Assembly (NCBI GenBank): GCA_946887045.1
Contig: CAMPKC010000012.1
Coordinates: forward strand, 29,408 to 93,407
Source of the DNA: an uncultured Sphingobacteriaceae bacterium
Lineage (GTDB): Bacteria > Bacteroidota > Bacteroidia > Sphingobacteriales > Sphingobacteriaceae
DNA: 64,000 bases
Direction: 5' to 3'
Positions 34,529-44,174 of the stretch are shown here, in pieces; the first letter of the stretch is position 1, and each line of letters starts with the position of its first letter. The translations under genes were made by a program, and so were the position numbers. The notes beneath the pieces were generated by a model, which had not been told where the DNA came from, searched no databases, and saw only the letters and a program-made list of their open reading frames with translations.

Positions 34529-35575
34529 ATGCCGCAGGATAGATTAATAGAATTAGTAACAAAGGAATTTATTGATGAGCTTACTTCCGATGAGGCAAGC
34601 GAATTGAAAATGCTCATTCAGGATAAATTGCTTAAAGAGAGATATGAGTTGTTGAAACTCTATCTGTTTAAAAATCATACCGACCATTCATCGGACGAGG
34701 CCGTATTTAAGAAGATCCAGCAAAAAATACACCGGCAACAAGAGTCAGGAATTCAGTCAAATAAAGGTGATAAAAGTGCTTTTTATTGGAAGATTGCGGT
34801 TGCCGCAACGCTGATTATAATATCAGTAATTACTTTTGTACTGCACCAGAAAGACTCATTCGTAAGTCAATCAAACTCATCTGTCAGTCTGCTAACCTAT
34901 ACTAAACGTGCTGCCAAAAAAAGCATTACACTAAGTGATGGGACCCGCGTTACATTAAATTCAGACAGTAGGCTTGTATATCCCAAACAATTCACCGGGG
35001 AAAATCGGGAAGTCACTCTAATCGGCGAAGCATTTTTTGATGTTTCTAAGGATCGAAATCATCCTTTCATCATTCACACATCAAAAATGGATGTCAGGGT
35101 ATTGGGTACCGCTTTTAACGTCAAATCCTATCCAGGCGACAGATTCAGTGAAACAAGCTTGATAAGAGGCAGTGTCGAAGTGACATTGAAAGACAGACCA
35201 TCCGACAGGATAATCCTTAAACCATCCGAAAAGCTTATTGTAAGCAATATTAATTCTCATAAGGACAGGAAAGACCCGAGGTTATATAATGATCTTTTGA
35301 CTCAGGTTGCTCATGTTCAGAAAAATGATACCACGGTAGTAGAAACATCCTGGGTATATAACAAGCTTGCTTTTCGCGAAGAGACATTTTCTGAGCTCTC
35401 AAAACGACTTGAAAGGGCTTATGATGTTCAAATACATTTTAAAAATGAGAACTTAAAAGAGTTAAAATTTACCGGAACTTTTGAAAAAGAGTCGGTTGCA
35501 AGTATTTTAAAAGCGCTAAGCATTGTAGAACCATTTGCTTATGAAATCGAAGACAATAAAATAGTCATCCAATAA
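34529..35575 (+). CDS. FecR-family anti-sigma factor
   Basis: The 348-residue protein has a cytoplasmic N-terminal helical part (about 1-85), one transmembrane helix (about 88-108, KIAVAATLIIISVITFVL), a periplasmic FecR domain (about 130-245, ITLSDGTRVTLNSDSRLVYP, IIHTSKMDVRVLGTAFNV) and a C-terminal DUF4974 domain (TFSELSKRLERAYDVQIHF, TFEKESVASILKALS). It receives the signal from the STN domain of the SusC that follows and controls the sigma factor encoded 57 bases upstream. Confidence 0.94.
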   Translation: MPQDRLIELVTKEFIDELTSDEASELKMLIQDKLLKERYELLKLYLFKNHTDHSSDEAVFKKIQQKIHRQQESGIQSNKGDKSAFYWKIAVAATLIIISVITFVLHQKDSFVSQSNSSVSLLTYTKRAAKKSITLSDGTRVTLNSDSRLVYPKQFTGENREVTLIGEAFFDVSKDRNHPFIIHTSKMDVRVLGTAFNVKSYPGDRFSETSLIRGSVEVTLKDRPSDRIILKPSEKLIVSNINSHKDRKDPRLYNDLLTQVAHVQKNDTTVVETSWVYNKLAFREETFSELSKRLERAYDVQIHFKNENLKELKFTGTFEKESVASILKALSIVEPFAYEIEDNKIVIQ

Positions 35576-35630
35576 CCAAATAAAAAACCTGATAAGATAT
35601 GAGAATAGAATAGTACCCGATTAAAAAAAA

Positions 35631-35649
35631 ACGGGGATTGAATCCCCGT
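35631..35649. terminator. Hairpin between fecR and susC of locus 2
   Basis: ACGGGGATT / AATCCCCGT forms perfect 9-bp arms around a single G, giving a 7-bp stem with a small loop in practice. An A8 tract precedes it, so the T tract is on the reverse strand. On the coding strand it may be a weak terminator or an mRNA processing point separating regulators from susC. Confidence 0.5.
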
Positions 35650-35732
35650 AATTCAAAGACGACTTATTACAATTAACGCAGACTGCTTTGGACGGGAGTC
35701 TGCATTCGATCATCCTTTAACTAAGTAAAGTT

Positions 35733-38700
35733 ATGAAATTTTTTAAACACCATACAGGTGTTACAGGCTTCTTGTGCCTCAGCAAACCAATTATTATAAT
35801 GAAATTAACGATTGCACTGATTTTGGTATTGAACTTTCAAGTGCTGGCAGCAGGATATTCCCAGACAAAAGTTACTCTGAGCCTAAAATCAGCTACGTTT
35901 AAAAAGGTACTTGCAGTGATTGAAAAGAAAACAAGCTACCGCTTTGTGTTTAGCGAAAGAAAGATTCCCGCTGAGAAAAGTATTAATATAAGTGTGGAGG
36001 ATCAGGATGCATTAGTGGTGCTTGATCAGCTTTTGGATGGAACATCCTTTACTTATCAAAGGTTGCAAAATGATCTTATCGCAATTATACCTGTTGGCAC
36101 ATCTGTGAGCGATGTCAAATTAACAGGAAAAATTGTGGACGAAATAGATCAACCAATAATTGGTGCAACCGTAAAAATTAAAGGCGCAAATGAGGGAACC
36201 ACAACAGATATAAATGGAGTGTTCAGTATGAATGTTCCTGATAATGCGGTTTTAGTAATTACTTATCTGGGTTACGATGCACAAGAAATACCTGTCAATG
36301 GCCGTACCTCAATAAATGTAAAATTGCAACCTTCTTCCCAACATTTGAGTGAAGTAGTAGTAGTAGGATATGGTACTCAGAAAAGAGCTGACGTGACCGG
36401 CTCTGTGGCAACAGTGAATCTTGAGGCCATGAAGAATTCGCCCAATACCAATATGGCGCAACTGTTGCAGGGTACAGCACCCGGGCTAAACGTTGGCGTG
36501 TCAAATAGGGCAGGTGGTACGCCGCCTATTGCCATTAGAGGACAAGTTACGTTGGGCGGTAATAAATCAGTTTTGGTTATCCTGGATGGGATACAATATA
36601 GCGGCTCATTATCGTCTATCAACCCCGACGACATTGCCTCTGTTGATGTGTTGAAAGATGCCAGTTCGACCGCAGTTTACGGAGCGCAGGGCGCTAATGG
36701 TGTTATCCTGATTACGTCGAGGAAAGGACGCGCAGGCCAAAAGCCGCGGATTGCATATTCAGGTTCGTACTCGACCCAGCAGCCCACTGTTAATCTTAGA
36801 CCGCTGAACCGCGAAGAGTATTTGCAAAGGGTTACAGATGCATTTTGGAGACAAGCTTATACGGGCCCGGATTACACACAGCCGAACCCGGCTTTTAACC
36901 TGGCTGCCAGAGTGGATGCTTCCATGCGCGATGGGTCGGGTAATCTGCTTACAAATGATTATAACTGGTGGGAAAATGCTACAAATTCAGGCTCAATCAT
37001 GGAAAATAACCTGAGCATTTCTGGCGGCACTGAAAATGTGAGCTATCTGTTGTCGGGCAGCACGGCGGATCAACAGAATTTTATAGCAAACGATTTGTTT
37101 AAACGGAAAACTCTTCGGGCAAACCTTGAAATAAAGCCAGTCAAATTTTGGAAAATTGGCCTAATATCTTCCGGATCGTTTGTAAACCAGGATGGGGCAG
37201 AGCCTACCATGAGCGAAATAGTGCGACATGCGCCTCTGCTCGTTCCATTCGATGCTAAGGGCGAACTTATTCCCAGTCCTACCAACACCGTTACCTTCAA
37301 CCCGTTTCGTACTTATTATGTGGACGATAGAGAGCGGCATCAATATTACTTCGCCAATATTTACTCCGACCTTGATATTCCGTTTATTAAAGGCTTGAAC
37401 TACAGGCTGAACTTTGGAAACAACCTGACAAACGACCAAAACTATTTTGCCAGCAAATATGATGGAGGTTTCACCGGCCGGGCCTTTAAAGATAATGGCG
37501 AGTATTATGATTATACGCTGGATAATATTCTTACTTATACCAAGCAGTTAGGGAAACACGACATTACTGTAACCGGGGTATATGGCGCCGTAGAAAAGAA
37601 GTACAGCAGGACTTTTTCCAATGGCGTTGGATTCAGCAGGCTCAATCTTAGCTGGAATAACATACAAGGTGCCAGCACCAGGGATATCACAACCGACGCA
37701 TGGACCGAAGCCCTGAATTATCAGATGGGAAGGTTGAACTACAAGTACAACGATAAATATTTACTAACGGCCACTTTGCGCAGGGATGGGTTTTCCGGCT
37801 TTGCTGAAAATTCTAAATATGCATTGTTTCCTTCTGTAGGATTGGGCTGGGTCATTTCTTCGGAACCTTTTATGCAAAACACTCCAATGAATTTGCTAAA
37901 GCTCAGGGCCACTTATGGATCCATCGGGAACCAAACCCCGCGTTATAGTTCATTGGCAAGAGTAACAACAAACTCTTCCTACGTGTTTGGCGATGGGGGC
38001 AGTACGGCATTTGGACAGCAGGTGGCTTCATTGCCAAATCCTAATCTGAAATGGGAGCGTACCGAGGGCTTAAACCTGGGTATTGATTTTGGATTAATGG
38101 ATAACCGCCTGAACGGAACGCTGGAATATTACAAAAACAATACGCGCGATCTGCTGTTTGCCGTGACCGTACCTTCTATTACAGGTTTTAGCAGCATTCA
38201 AACCAACCTGGGCAAGATTAGTAATACAGGTTTCGAAGCTACATTGACTTACCAGGTAGTTAAAAAGAAAGAATTTAATTGGTCGGCTACTTATAATTTC
38301 TGGACAAATAAAAACAGGATTAATACTCTTACGGGCATCGATGCCGATGGAGATGGTAAGGAAGATGACCTGGTCTCAGACGGGTTATTCATGGGTAGAC
38401 CAATTGGAACCATTTTCAACTACCAGGCCGGTCCCATTTACCAGTTGAATGAAACTCCTATGGCCGGTTTTCAAACAGGTAGCTTAAGGGTGGTGGACCA
38501 AAATAACGATGGTGATATTACTCCCGATGACCGGGTATTTCTTGGCCAGTCGGAACCTAAATACAGAATGAGTTTGTTCAATACGGTGAGTTATAAAGGA
38601 TTTGCGCTGAGCTTTCTACTTAACAGCGCACAGGGCGGAAAAGATGGATATCTGGGTAATAATACCAGAAGTTTTTTCCGCGACGACAATAGCATTCGCG

Positions 38701-39032
38701 ATAATGACTTTAGTGATGTAGATTATTGGTCGCCACGGAATCCTAATGGCAAATACCCTTTTCTTGTTGATGGCAATCGTTCGAAAGTGTCGCCTAACCT
38801 GTATCAAAGCAGAAACTTTGTAAGACTACAGGATGTATCGCTGGGTTATAACCTGCCTGCTAAAGTCCTTGAAAAGATAAAGGCCCAGGCAGTGAATGTA
38901 TTTGTAAGCGGCAAAAACCTTGCTACCTGGACGAAGTGGGAGGGATGGGACCCCGAGACAGGTCAAGGATTCGACATTGGAGGAAGGCCTGTGATGAGAG
39001 CTTTCTCCGCTGGCCTGCAAATTACCTACTAA
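35733..39032 (+). CDS. SusC-like TonB-dependent transporter with STN signalling domain, locus 2
   Basis: The 1099-residue transporter has a signal peptide ending near AAGYSQ (residue 45) and an STN domain (about 48-120, SLKSATFKKVLAVIEKKTSYRF) that contacts FecR. A carboxypeptidase-like domain follows (GKIVDEIDQPIIGATVKI), then the signature SEVVVVGYGTQKRADVTGSV near 205, the plug with IASVDVLKDASSTAVYGAQGANG, and the barrel. The STN/FecR/sigma set implies that substrate engagement itself triggers expression, unlike locus 1. The downstream enzymes suggest arabinogalactan oligosaccharides as cargo. Confidence 0.95.
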   Translation: MKFFKHHTGVTGFLCLSKPIIIMKLTIALILVLNFQVLAAGYSQTKVTLSLKSATFKKVLAVIEKKTSYRFVFSERKIPAEKSINISVEDQDALVVLDQLLDGTSFTYQRLQNDLIAIIPVGTSVSDVKLTGKIVDEIDQPIIGATVKIKGANEGTTTDINGVFSMNVPDNAVLVITYLGYDAQEIPVNGRTSINVKLQPSSQHLSEVVVVGYGTQKRADVTGSVATVNLEAMKNSPNTNMAQLLQGTAPGLNVGVSNRAGGTPPIAIRGQVTLGGNKSVLVILDGIQYSGSLSSINPDDIASVDVLKDASSTAVYGAQGANGVILITSRKGRAGQKPRIAYSGSYSTQQPTVNLRPLNREEYLQRVTDAFWRQAYTGPDYTQPNPAFNLAARVDASMRDGSGNLLTNDYNWWENATNSGSIMENNLSISGGTENVSYLLSGSTADQQNFIANDLFKRKTLRANLEIKPVKFWKIGLISSGSFVNQDGAEPTMSEIVRHAPLLVPFDAKGELIPSPTNTVTFNPFRTYYVDDRERHQYYFANIYSDLDIPFIKGLNYRLNFGNNLTNDQNYFASKYDGGFTGRAFKDNGEYYDYTLDNILTYTKQLGKHDITVTGVYGAVEKKYSRTFSNGVGFSRLNLSWNNIQGASTRDITTDAWTEALNYQMGRLNYKYNDKYLLTATLRRDGFSGFAENSKYALFPSVGLGWVISSEPFMQNTPMNLLKLRATYGSIGNQTPRYSSLARVTTNSSYVFGDGGSTAFGQQVASLPNPNLKWERTEGLNLGIDFGLMDNRLNGTLEYYKNNTRDLLFAVTVPSITGFSSIQTNLGKISNTGFEATLTYQVVKKKEFNWSATYNFWTNKNRINTLTGIDADGDGKEDDLVSDGLFMGRPIGTIFNYQAGPIYQLNETPMAGFQTGSLRVVDQNNDGDITPDDRVFLGQSEPKYRMSLFNTVSYKGFALSFLLNSAQGGKDGYLGNNTRSFFRDDNSIRDNDFSDVDYWSPRNPNGKYPFLVDGNRSKVSPNLYQSRNFVRLQDVSLGYNLPAKVLEKIKAQAVNVFVSGKNLATWTKWEGWDPETGQGFDIGGRPVMRAFSAGLQITY

Positions 39033-39064
39033 AATTATCACACATTCTGTAAAAAATATTTGAG

Positions 39065-40825
39065 ATGAAGAAGTCAATATTACTTATGCTTATCCTTACC
39101 CTGATCGTGGGAATAGGTTGCAAAAAAGATTTTTTGAAGGAAACACCGCTAGATTTTCTAAGCTCCTCTAATGCGTATCAGACAGCAGCTGATTTCGATG
39201 CGTCGACCAATAACCTCTACAGGTTGCTACGGACAGAGCTATATACCGCAAATGAGAATGATCCATGGGATTACCACTATAGGACGGACGTGGCTTTGTT
39301 TGTTCCAACCGGTAACCCTCCCAATCTTTCAGGTGAGTACAATCCTGTAAATGCCTTTACCAATAAACACTGGAACGCATGGTACAAAATGGTAGCGGAA
39401 GCCAATACAATTATCAGTCGCATACCCAAATCACAGCTTTCGGATAACGATAAAAAACTGTTTGAAGCCCGTGCGCGCTTTTTTCGTGCCTTTGCCTACA
39501 GAAGCCTGGCTCATTTATTTGGTGGAGTGCCTCTGGAACTGGAGGAAGTGATTGAGCCCAAAACCAATTATGTTCGCGCAAGCAGAAAAGAAGTTTATGC
39601 GCAGGTGATTGATGATTTGGTGTTTTCAGCTGCTAATTTGCCGGGCATTACTGCAGTAAGAGACGGTGAAGTGTCAAACCTTGCAGCACAGCACCTGCTA
39701 TCGGAAGTCTATATAGCCGATGGTCAATATCAAAAAGCAGTAGATGCAGCTACCATAGTGATCGATGATCCCGCGACGGATTTGATGACAGCCCGCTTTG
39801 GCACACGCAGAACAGAAACGCCGGGCGATGTTTATTGGGATCTGTTCCGTCGTGGTAACCAGAACCGTAAATCAGCAGGTAACAGGGAGGGCATCCTGGT
39901 GATACAAATAGAAACGGATGTGCCCGGGGGCGATGGCTCTTCTACACCTAGCAGCTTTCCATTCCCCAGTCTGTATGTATTGGAAAGGGTACATGCACCA
40001 TTAATTCGGGACGTGCGACTTCCTGCCGGCGGTACCACAACAAGACAGGCAGTCAATTGGCCTGCTGCTGATTATTCAAGCGGGGGGCGTGGGGTAGGTT
40101 TCCTGGCGCCTTCAATGTATTTTGTGCACTCAGCCTATCAGTATCAGGGTACTGGCGCTACACCCGATTTTGACAATGATATAAGAAATGCCAATCACAA
40201 CCTTGTACGAAAATTTAAAGTAACAGCAGCAGGCAATCCGCTTTACCCTGTGGGCACTGAGATTGATTTTCACAATATCCCCGCAGGAGCAAGAGGGTTC
40301 AATGGCGCTCCCTTGGTCTCAGGCGATACGTATAACCGGGCCATGTATCCTTATCAAACAAAATGCTTCGAGCCTTTCAATCCTCCGGCAAATTTGCTCG
40401 ATCCGGCAAAAGCGTTCCCCTTTCAATTGAAGGGAGTGGCTGCCGGTACCTACCGGGATGAATATTTATTCAGACTGGCAGAAACCTATTTGTTGAGGGC
40501 AGAAGCCTATTTGGGATTAAGTAATACCGGGCTGGCCGCAGCCGATATTAATATAGTGAGGGCTCGTTCCAATGCTTCGCCGGTGGCAGCAGGCAGCGTG
40601 GATATCGATTTAATATTGGATGAAAGAATGCGGGAGTTTGGTGTGGAAGAAAAAAGAATGTTTACCATTATGCGTATGGGTAAATGGTTCGACAGGGTTA
40701 AAAAGTGTAATCCTCTTTACGCTCCTTCTGCCTTGCAGACCTACAATCTATGGCCGATACCGTTCTCTGAAATTGAAAGAAACAGGGGCGCAAAGCTGGA
40801 ACAAAATCCGGGTTACCCTAATTGA
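39065..40825 (+). CDS. SusD-like surface glycan-binding lipoprotein, locus 2
   Basis: A 586-residue RagB/SusD lipoprotein. The signal is KKSILLMLILTLIVGIGCKK. The family patterns are ARARFFRAFAYRSLAHLFGGVPL near 140 and the C-terminal LFRLAETYLLRAEAYLGL and LILDERMREFGVEEKRMFTI. It partners the STN-SusC 32 bases upstream. A terminator-type hairpin and the tagged hairpin element follow it. Confidence 0.94.
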   Translation: MKKSILLMLILTLIVGIGCKKDFLKETPLDFLSSSNAYQTAADFDASTNNLYRLLRTELYTANENDPWDYHYRTDVALFVPTGNPPNLSGEYNPVNAFTNKHWNAWYKMVAEANTIISRIPKSQLSDNDKKLFEARARFFRAFAYRSLAHLFGGVPLELEEVIEPKTNYVRASRKEVYAQVIDDLVFSAANLPGITAVRDGEVSNLAAQHLLSEVYIADGQYQKAVDAATIVIDDPATDLMTARFGTRRTETPGDVYWDLFRRGNQNRKSAGNREGILVIQIETDVPGGDGSSTPSSFPFPSLYVLERVHAPLIRDVRLPAGGTTTRQAVNWPAADYSSGGRGVGFLAPSMYFVHSAYQYQGTGATPDFDNDIRNANHNLVRKFKVTAAGNPLYPVGTEIDFHNIPAGARGFNGAPLVSGDTYNRAMYPYQTKCFEPFNPPANLLDPAKAFPFQLKGVAAGTYRDEYLFRLAETYLLRAEAYLGLSNTGLAAADINIVRARSNASPVAAGSVDIDLILDERMREFGVEEKRMFTIMRMGKWFDRVKKCNPLYAPSALQTYNLWPIPFSEIERNRGAKLEQNPGYPN

Positions 40826-40868
40826 TCGGTTTTTCAAAAGAGTGACATACATATAGCAGACAATGAAT

Positions 40869-40891
40869 GGAGAGATGGAGTTCATCTCTCC
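40869..40891 (+). terminator. Terminator after susD of locus 2
   Basis: A perfect 9-bp stem GGAGAGATG / CATCTCTCC with a 5-nt loop is followed by TTGTCTTT, 44 bases after the susD stop. Confidence 0.75.
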
Positions 40892-40990
40892 TTGTCTTTA
40901 AATAGCCAGTCGCATTCAATAGATTGCGGTTGATGATGACTTCTATGTAGGACGGATATAATAGCGATATAGCGATACAATTAATCCGAT

Positions 40991-41036
40991 GGGTTAGTTT
41001 GGAGAGAGGCCCGGGCAACCGGGGACGCTCTCTATT
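40991..41036 (+). other. GGTTAGTTT-tagged structured element, copy 2
   Basis: GGGTTAGTTT (40991-41000) precedes an outer stem AGAGAG / CTCTCT and an inner stem CCCGG / CCGGG closed by GCAA, a GNRA-type tetraloop, then TATTT. A terminator already lies 100 bases upstream, so this may instead structure the leader of the GH43_24 gene that starts 67 bases later. Confidence 0.6.
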
Positions 41037-41102
41037 TCCAATAGCGGGATGCTTTTGCGGAATATTGCTTGCAATTTTTACTAATTGATAAAAAGATATA
41101 CG

Positions 41103-42515
41103 ATGAATAAATTGGTTGGAAGGGTACTGGTAGTGGTGCTTTTAGTTTTGCCCTTTGTCGCAAATGCACAGAAACGTGGAGTTTACAAGGCTATTTACTC
41201 GGGTACGCCCTGGTTCGACGACCGGGGAAAACCCGTGAGTGCTCACGGTGCTAATATCGTTAAAGAGGGGGATACCTTTTACCTTTTCGGCGAAAAGCAC
41301 TCTGATACCAGTAATGCATTCGCCGGTTTTACCTGCTACTCGTCTAAAGACCTATCCAACTGGAAGTTTGAGAGTATAGCCCTTCCTGTCCAGCAATCCG
41401 GAAAGCTTGGCCCTAACCGGGTTGGAGAGCGACCGAAAGTAATGAAATGTCCTAAGACGGGCGAGTTTATTATGTACATGCATGTCGACACGCTTGGATA
41501 TGTCGACCAGTTTTTAGGCTATGCAACATCTAATTCTATTACTGGCCCTTATACCTTCCGCGGACCTCTGCTTTTTGAAGGGAAGTCCATCAAAAAGTGG
41601 GATATGGGTACGTTTCAGGATAGCGACGGTGCCGGCTATGTGCTGCTTCACGGGAGAGACATTTACAGGCTGAATGATGATTATAAGAGCATTGTTGAAC
41701 ACGTTCATAAAGCCAATATTCCAGGATTCGAATCACCCACACTATTCAGGAAAGACAACATCTACTATTTTCTCGGCTCGCACCTTACAAGCTGGGAACG
41801 TAATGATAACGACTATTATACAGCAACTTCACTTAAGGGACCCTGGACGAAACGAGGATTGTTTTGCCCTCCGGGTACATTAACCTGGAATTCGCAATGC
41901 ACTTTCGTGCTCCCTATCGGCGGATCGAAAGACACGACCTTTATGTATATGGGCGATCGCTGGGCATTTCCTAAACAGGAATCCGCGGCAACTTATGTTT
42001 GGCAGCCTTTAATGATATCAGACACAAGTATTTCCATTCCTAAGTTCCTTGATGCATGGAAAATCGACATGGTTACAGGAGAATCTAAACCAGTTGAATT
42101 ACCTGACAAACTAATTGAAAATGCTGAGCAGAATCGGATAACGTACTCAGGTAACTGGAAACATATCAGTGATAGCCTGTCACTGAGTAGTTCAGATATC
42201 AAAAATGATAGTTTCTCTCTGAAGTTCAAGGGGCGTCAGCTTGCGCTCTACGGTTTATCCCGGCCGGATGGAGGGTACGCAGAGATTGATCTTAGGGATA
42301 AAAAAGGAAAACTCCTTCTTTCTGCCCTTGTGGATATGTATTGCAAGTATCCGATTTCCTCTCTCGAGTACATAACTCCCGTTATGCGGAAAGGGAAATA
42401 TACATTGACCGTCAGGGTAAAAGGGGAGCATGGTAACTGGTCCGACAAACGAAAAAATCTATTCGGCAGTATTGGTAATGTAGTTTCTATAGATAAAATA
42501 TTGATAAAGCCCTGA
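41103..42515 (+). CDS. GH43 subfamily-24-type exo-beta-1,3-galactanase, paralogue A
   Basis: The enzyme should release galactose or substituted disaccharides from the beta-1,3-galactan backbone of type II arabinogalactan. ATG 41103 is preferred to the TTG at 41085. The 470-residue product has a signal peptide (ending FVANAQ), a GH43 propeller (about 25-320) and a C-terminal beta-sandwich. Residues expected for the subfamily are visible: Glu of GERPKVM, Glu of GFESPTLF as acid and Gln of WNSQCTFVLP in place of the usual base. The paralogue that follows is identical over about 70 residues in the centre but differs more at both ends. Confidence 0.88.
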   Translation: MNKLVGRVLVVVLLVLPFVANAQKRGVYKAIYSGTPWFDDRGKPVSAHGANIVKEGDTFYLFGEKHSDTSNAFAGFTCYSSKDLSNWKFESIALPVQQSGKLGPNRVGERPKVMKCPKTGEFIMYMHVDTLGYVDQFLGYATSNSITGPYTFRGPLLFEGKSIKKWDMGTFQDSDGAGYVLLHGRDIYRLNDDYKSIVEHVHKANIPGFESPTLFRKDNIYYFLGSHLTSWERNDNDYYTATSLKGPWTKRGLFCPPGTLTWNSQCTFVLPIGGSKDTTFMYMGDRWAFPKQESAATYVWQPLMISDTSISIPKFLDAWKIDMVTGESKPVELPDKLIENAEQNRITYSGNWKHISDSLSLSSSDIKNDSFSLKFKGRQLALYGLSRPDGGYAEIDLRDKKGKLLLSALVDMYCKYPISSLEYITPVMRKGKYTLTVRVKGEHGNWSDKRKNLFGSIGNVVSIDKILIKP

Positions 42516-42618
42516 ATATTCCACTGTTCAAGTCCATAGAAAAATCTATTAAAACACGTAATAGAATATGGCGGCTTGCCGCAAGATGAGGAATATAGCC
42601 AGCAAAACAATAACCTAC

Positions 42619-42667
42619 GGGTTAGTTTGGAGAGGGTGCCCCGGGGAGACCGGGGACGCCCTTTATT
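42619..42667 (+). other. GGTTAGTTT-tagged structured element, copy 3
   Basis: GGGTTAGTTT (42619-42628) precedes an outer stem AGAGGG / CCCTTT and an inner stem CCCCGG / CCGGGG with loop GGAGA, then ATTTGA. Relative to copy 2 the outer stem changes an A-T to a G-C pair, a compensatory change. It lies between the two GH43_24 paralogues. Confidence 0.6.
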
Positions 42668-42735
42668 TGATTAAAGGAAATGCCTTCAGTGGATGTCTGA
42701 CCTTTACACTATTGTTGCCTTTATATATAATTTTT

Positions 42736-44148
42736 ATGATGAATTTTTTTGCTAAAAGGATACTGCCCATAATGCTTTTCTTGCCCTTGATTGCAAACGC
42801 ACAGAAAAAAAGAGTGTATGAAGGAATTTACTCTGGTGTTCCATGGTTTGATAACCGCGGAAAATCTGTTAGTGCGCATGGAGCAAATATCATTAAAGAC
42901 AACGGTAGATATTATCTTTTTGGAGAACGCCAGTCCGATACCAGCAACGCTTTTACAGGCTTCAGTTGCTATTCCTCCACCGATTTATACAGCTGGAGAT
43001 TTGAAAGTATTGCCTTGCCTGTTCAGGATAGTGGCAAGTTAGGGCCAAACCGCCGCGGTGAACGGCCGAAAGTAATGAAATGTCCTGCCACAGGAGAATA
43101 CATCATGTATATGCATGTTGACAACCTTTCGCATACCGACCAGTTTGTCGGTTATGCAACATCGAACAATATCACTGGCCCTTACACGTATCACGGACCA
43201 TTATTTTTTAACGGCGCAATTATTCCCAAATGGGATATGGGTGCTTTTCAGGATAAGGACGGTGCTGGCTATGTGCTGCTTCACGGCGGAGACATTTACA
43301 GGCTCAGCGATGATTATAAAAGTATCGTTGAACACGTGCATAAAGCCAATATACCCGGATTCGAATCGCCGACATTATTCAGGAAAGACAGTCTTTACTA
43401 CTTTCTCGGCTCGCATCTTACAAGCTGGGAGCGTAATGATAACGACTACTATACAGCTACTTCACTTAAAGGGCCATGGACTAAGAGAGGAATGTTTTGC
43501 CCGCCGGGAACATTAACCTGGAATTCGCAGTGCACTTTTGTACTCCCTATCGGCGGATCTAAAGACACGACCTTTATGTATATGGGCGACCGCTGGGCGT
43601 TTCCTAAACAGGAATCTGCCGCAACTTATGTATGGCAGCCTCTAACGATTTCGGGCACCAGGATGTCCATTCTTAAATTTCTGGATGCGTGGATGATCGA
43701 TATGGTTACCGGCGAATGGAAACCCACCGAACTGCCTAAAACCGAAATTGATAATACTAATAAAAAATTAATCTCCTATTCAGGAAACTGGAAGCATACT
43801 CAGGATAGTTTGTCACTCAGTAGTTCCGATAAAAAAGATGATAGTTTCTCTCTGTCATTCAATGGCCGCCAGATTGCGCTTTATGGATTATCCCGACCCG
43901 ATGGAGGCCATGCAGATATTGTTCTCAGAACTAAAAAAGGAAGCATTGTTTTTTCCGGTCTTGTAGATATGTATTGCAAGTATCCCATTGCATCTCTAAA
44001 ATATATCACCCCTGTTTTGAAGAAAGACGATTATGTATTAACCGTAACTGTGAAAGGAGAGCATGGCAATTGGTACGACAAAAGAAAGAACATGTACGGC
44101 AGTACAGGCAATGTAGTCTCCCTTGATAAGGTGTCGATAGCACCCTAA
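42736..44148 (+). CDS. GH43 subfamily-24-type exo-beta-1,3-galactanase, paralogue B
   Basis: The ATG at 42736 gives a normal signal peptide (FFAKRILPIMLFLPLIANAQ) and a 470-residue protein, the same size as paralogue A. An upstream in-frame start at 42568 would read through the hairpin element and is unlikely. It keeps the Glu of GERPKVM, the Glu of GFESPTLF and the Gln of WNSQCTFVLP. It arose by tandem duplication together with the intergenic element before it. Differences from paralogue A cluster in the first 150 and last 150 residues, possibly altering side-chain tolerance. Confidence 0.88.
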   Translation: MMNFFAKRILPIMLFLPLIANAQKKRVYEGIYSGVPWFDNRGKSVSAHGANIIKDNGRYYLFGERQSDTSNAFTGFSCYSSTDLYSWRFESIALPVQDSGKLGPNRRGERPKVMKCPATGEYIMYMHVDNLSHTDQFVGYATSNNITGPYTYHGPLFFNGAIIPKWDMGAFQDKDGAGYVLLHGGDIYRLSDDYKSIVEHVHKANIPGFESPTLFRKDSLYYFLGSHLTSWERNDNDYYTATSLKGPWTKRGMFCPPGTLTWNSQCTFVLPIGGSKDTTFMYMGDRWAFPKQESAATYVWQPLTISGTRMSILKFLDAWMIDMVTGEWKPTELPKTEIDNTNKKLISYSGNWKHTQDSLSLSSSDKKDDSFSLSFNGRQIALYGLSRPDGGHADIVLRTKKGSIVFSGLVDMYCKYPIASLKYITPVLKKDDYVLTVTVKGEHGNWYDKRKNMYGSTGNVVSLDKVSIAP

Positions 44149-44174
44149 ACGATTCACTTTCAGCAACACTAGAA

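Noticed and set aside
42568..42735. N-terminal extension of the second GH43_24 gene
   Set aside because: The extension reads through the conserved hairpin element, and a proper signal peptide begins at 42736.
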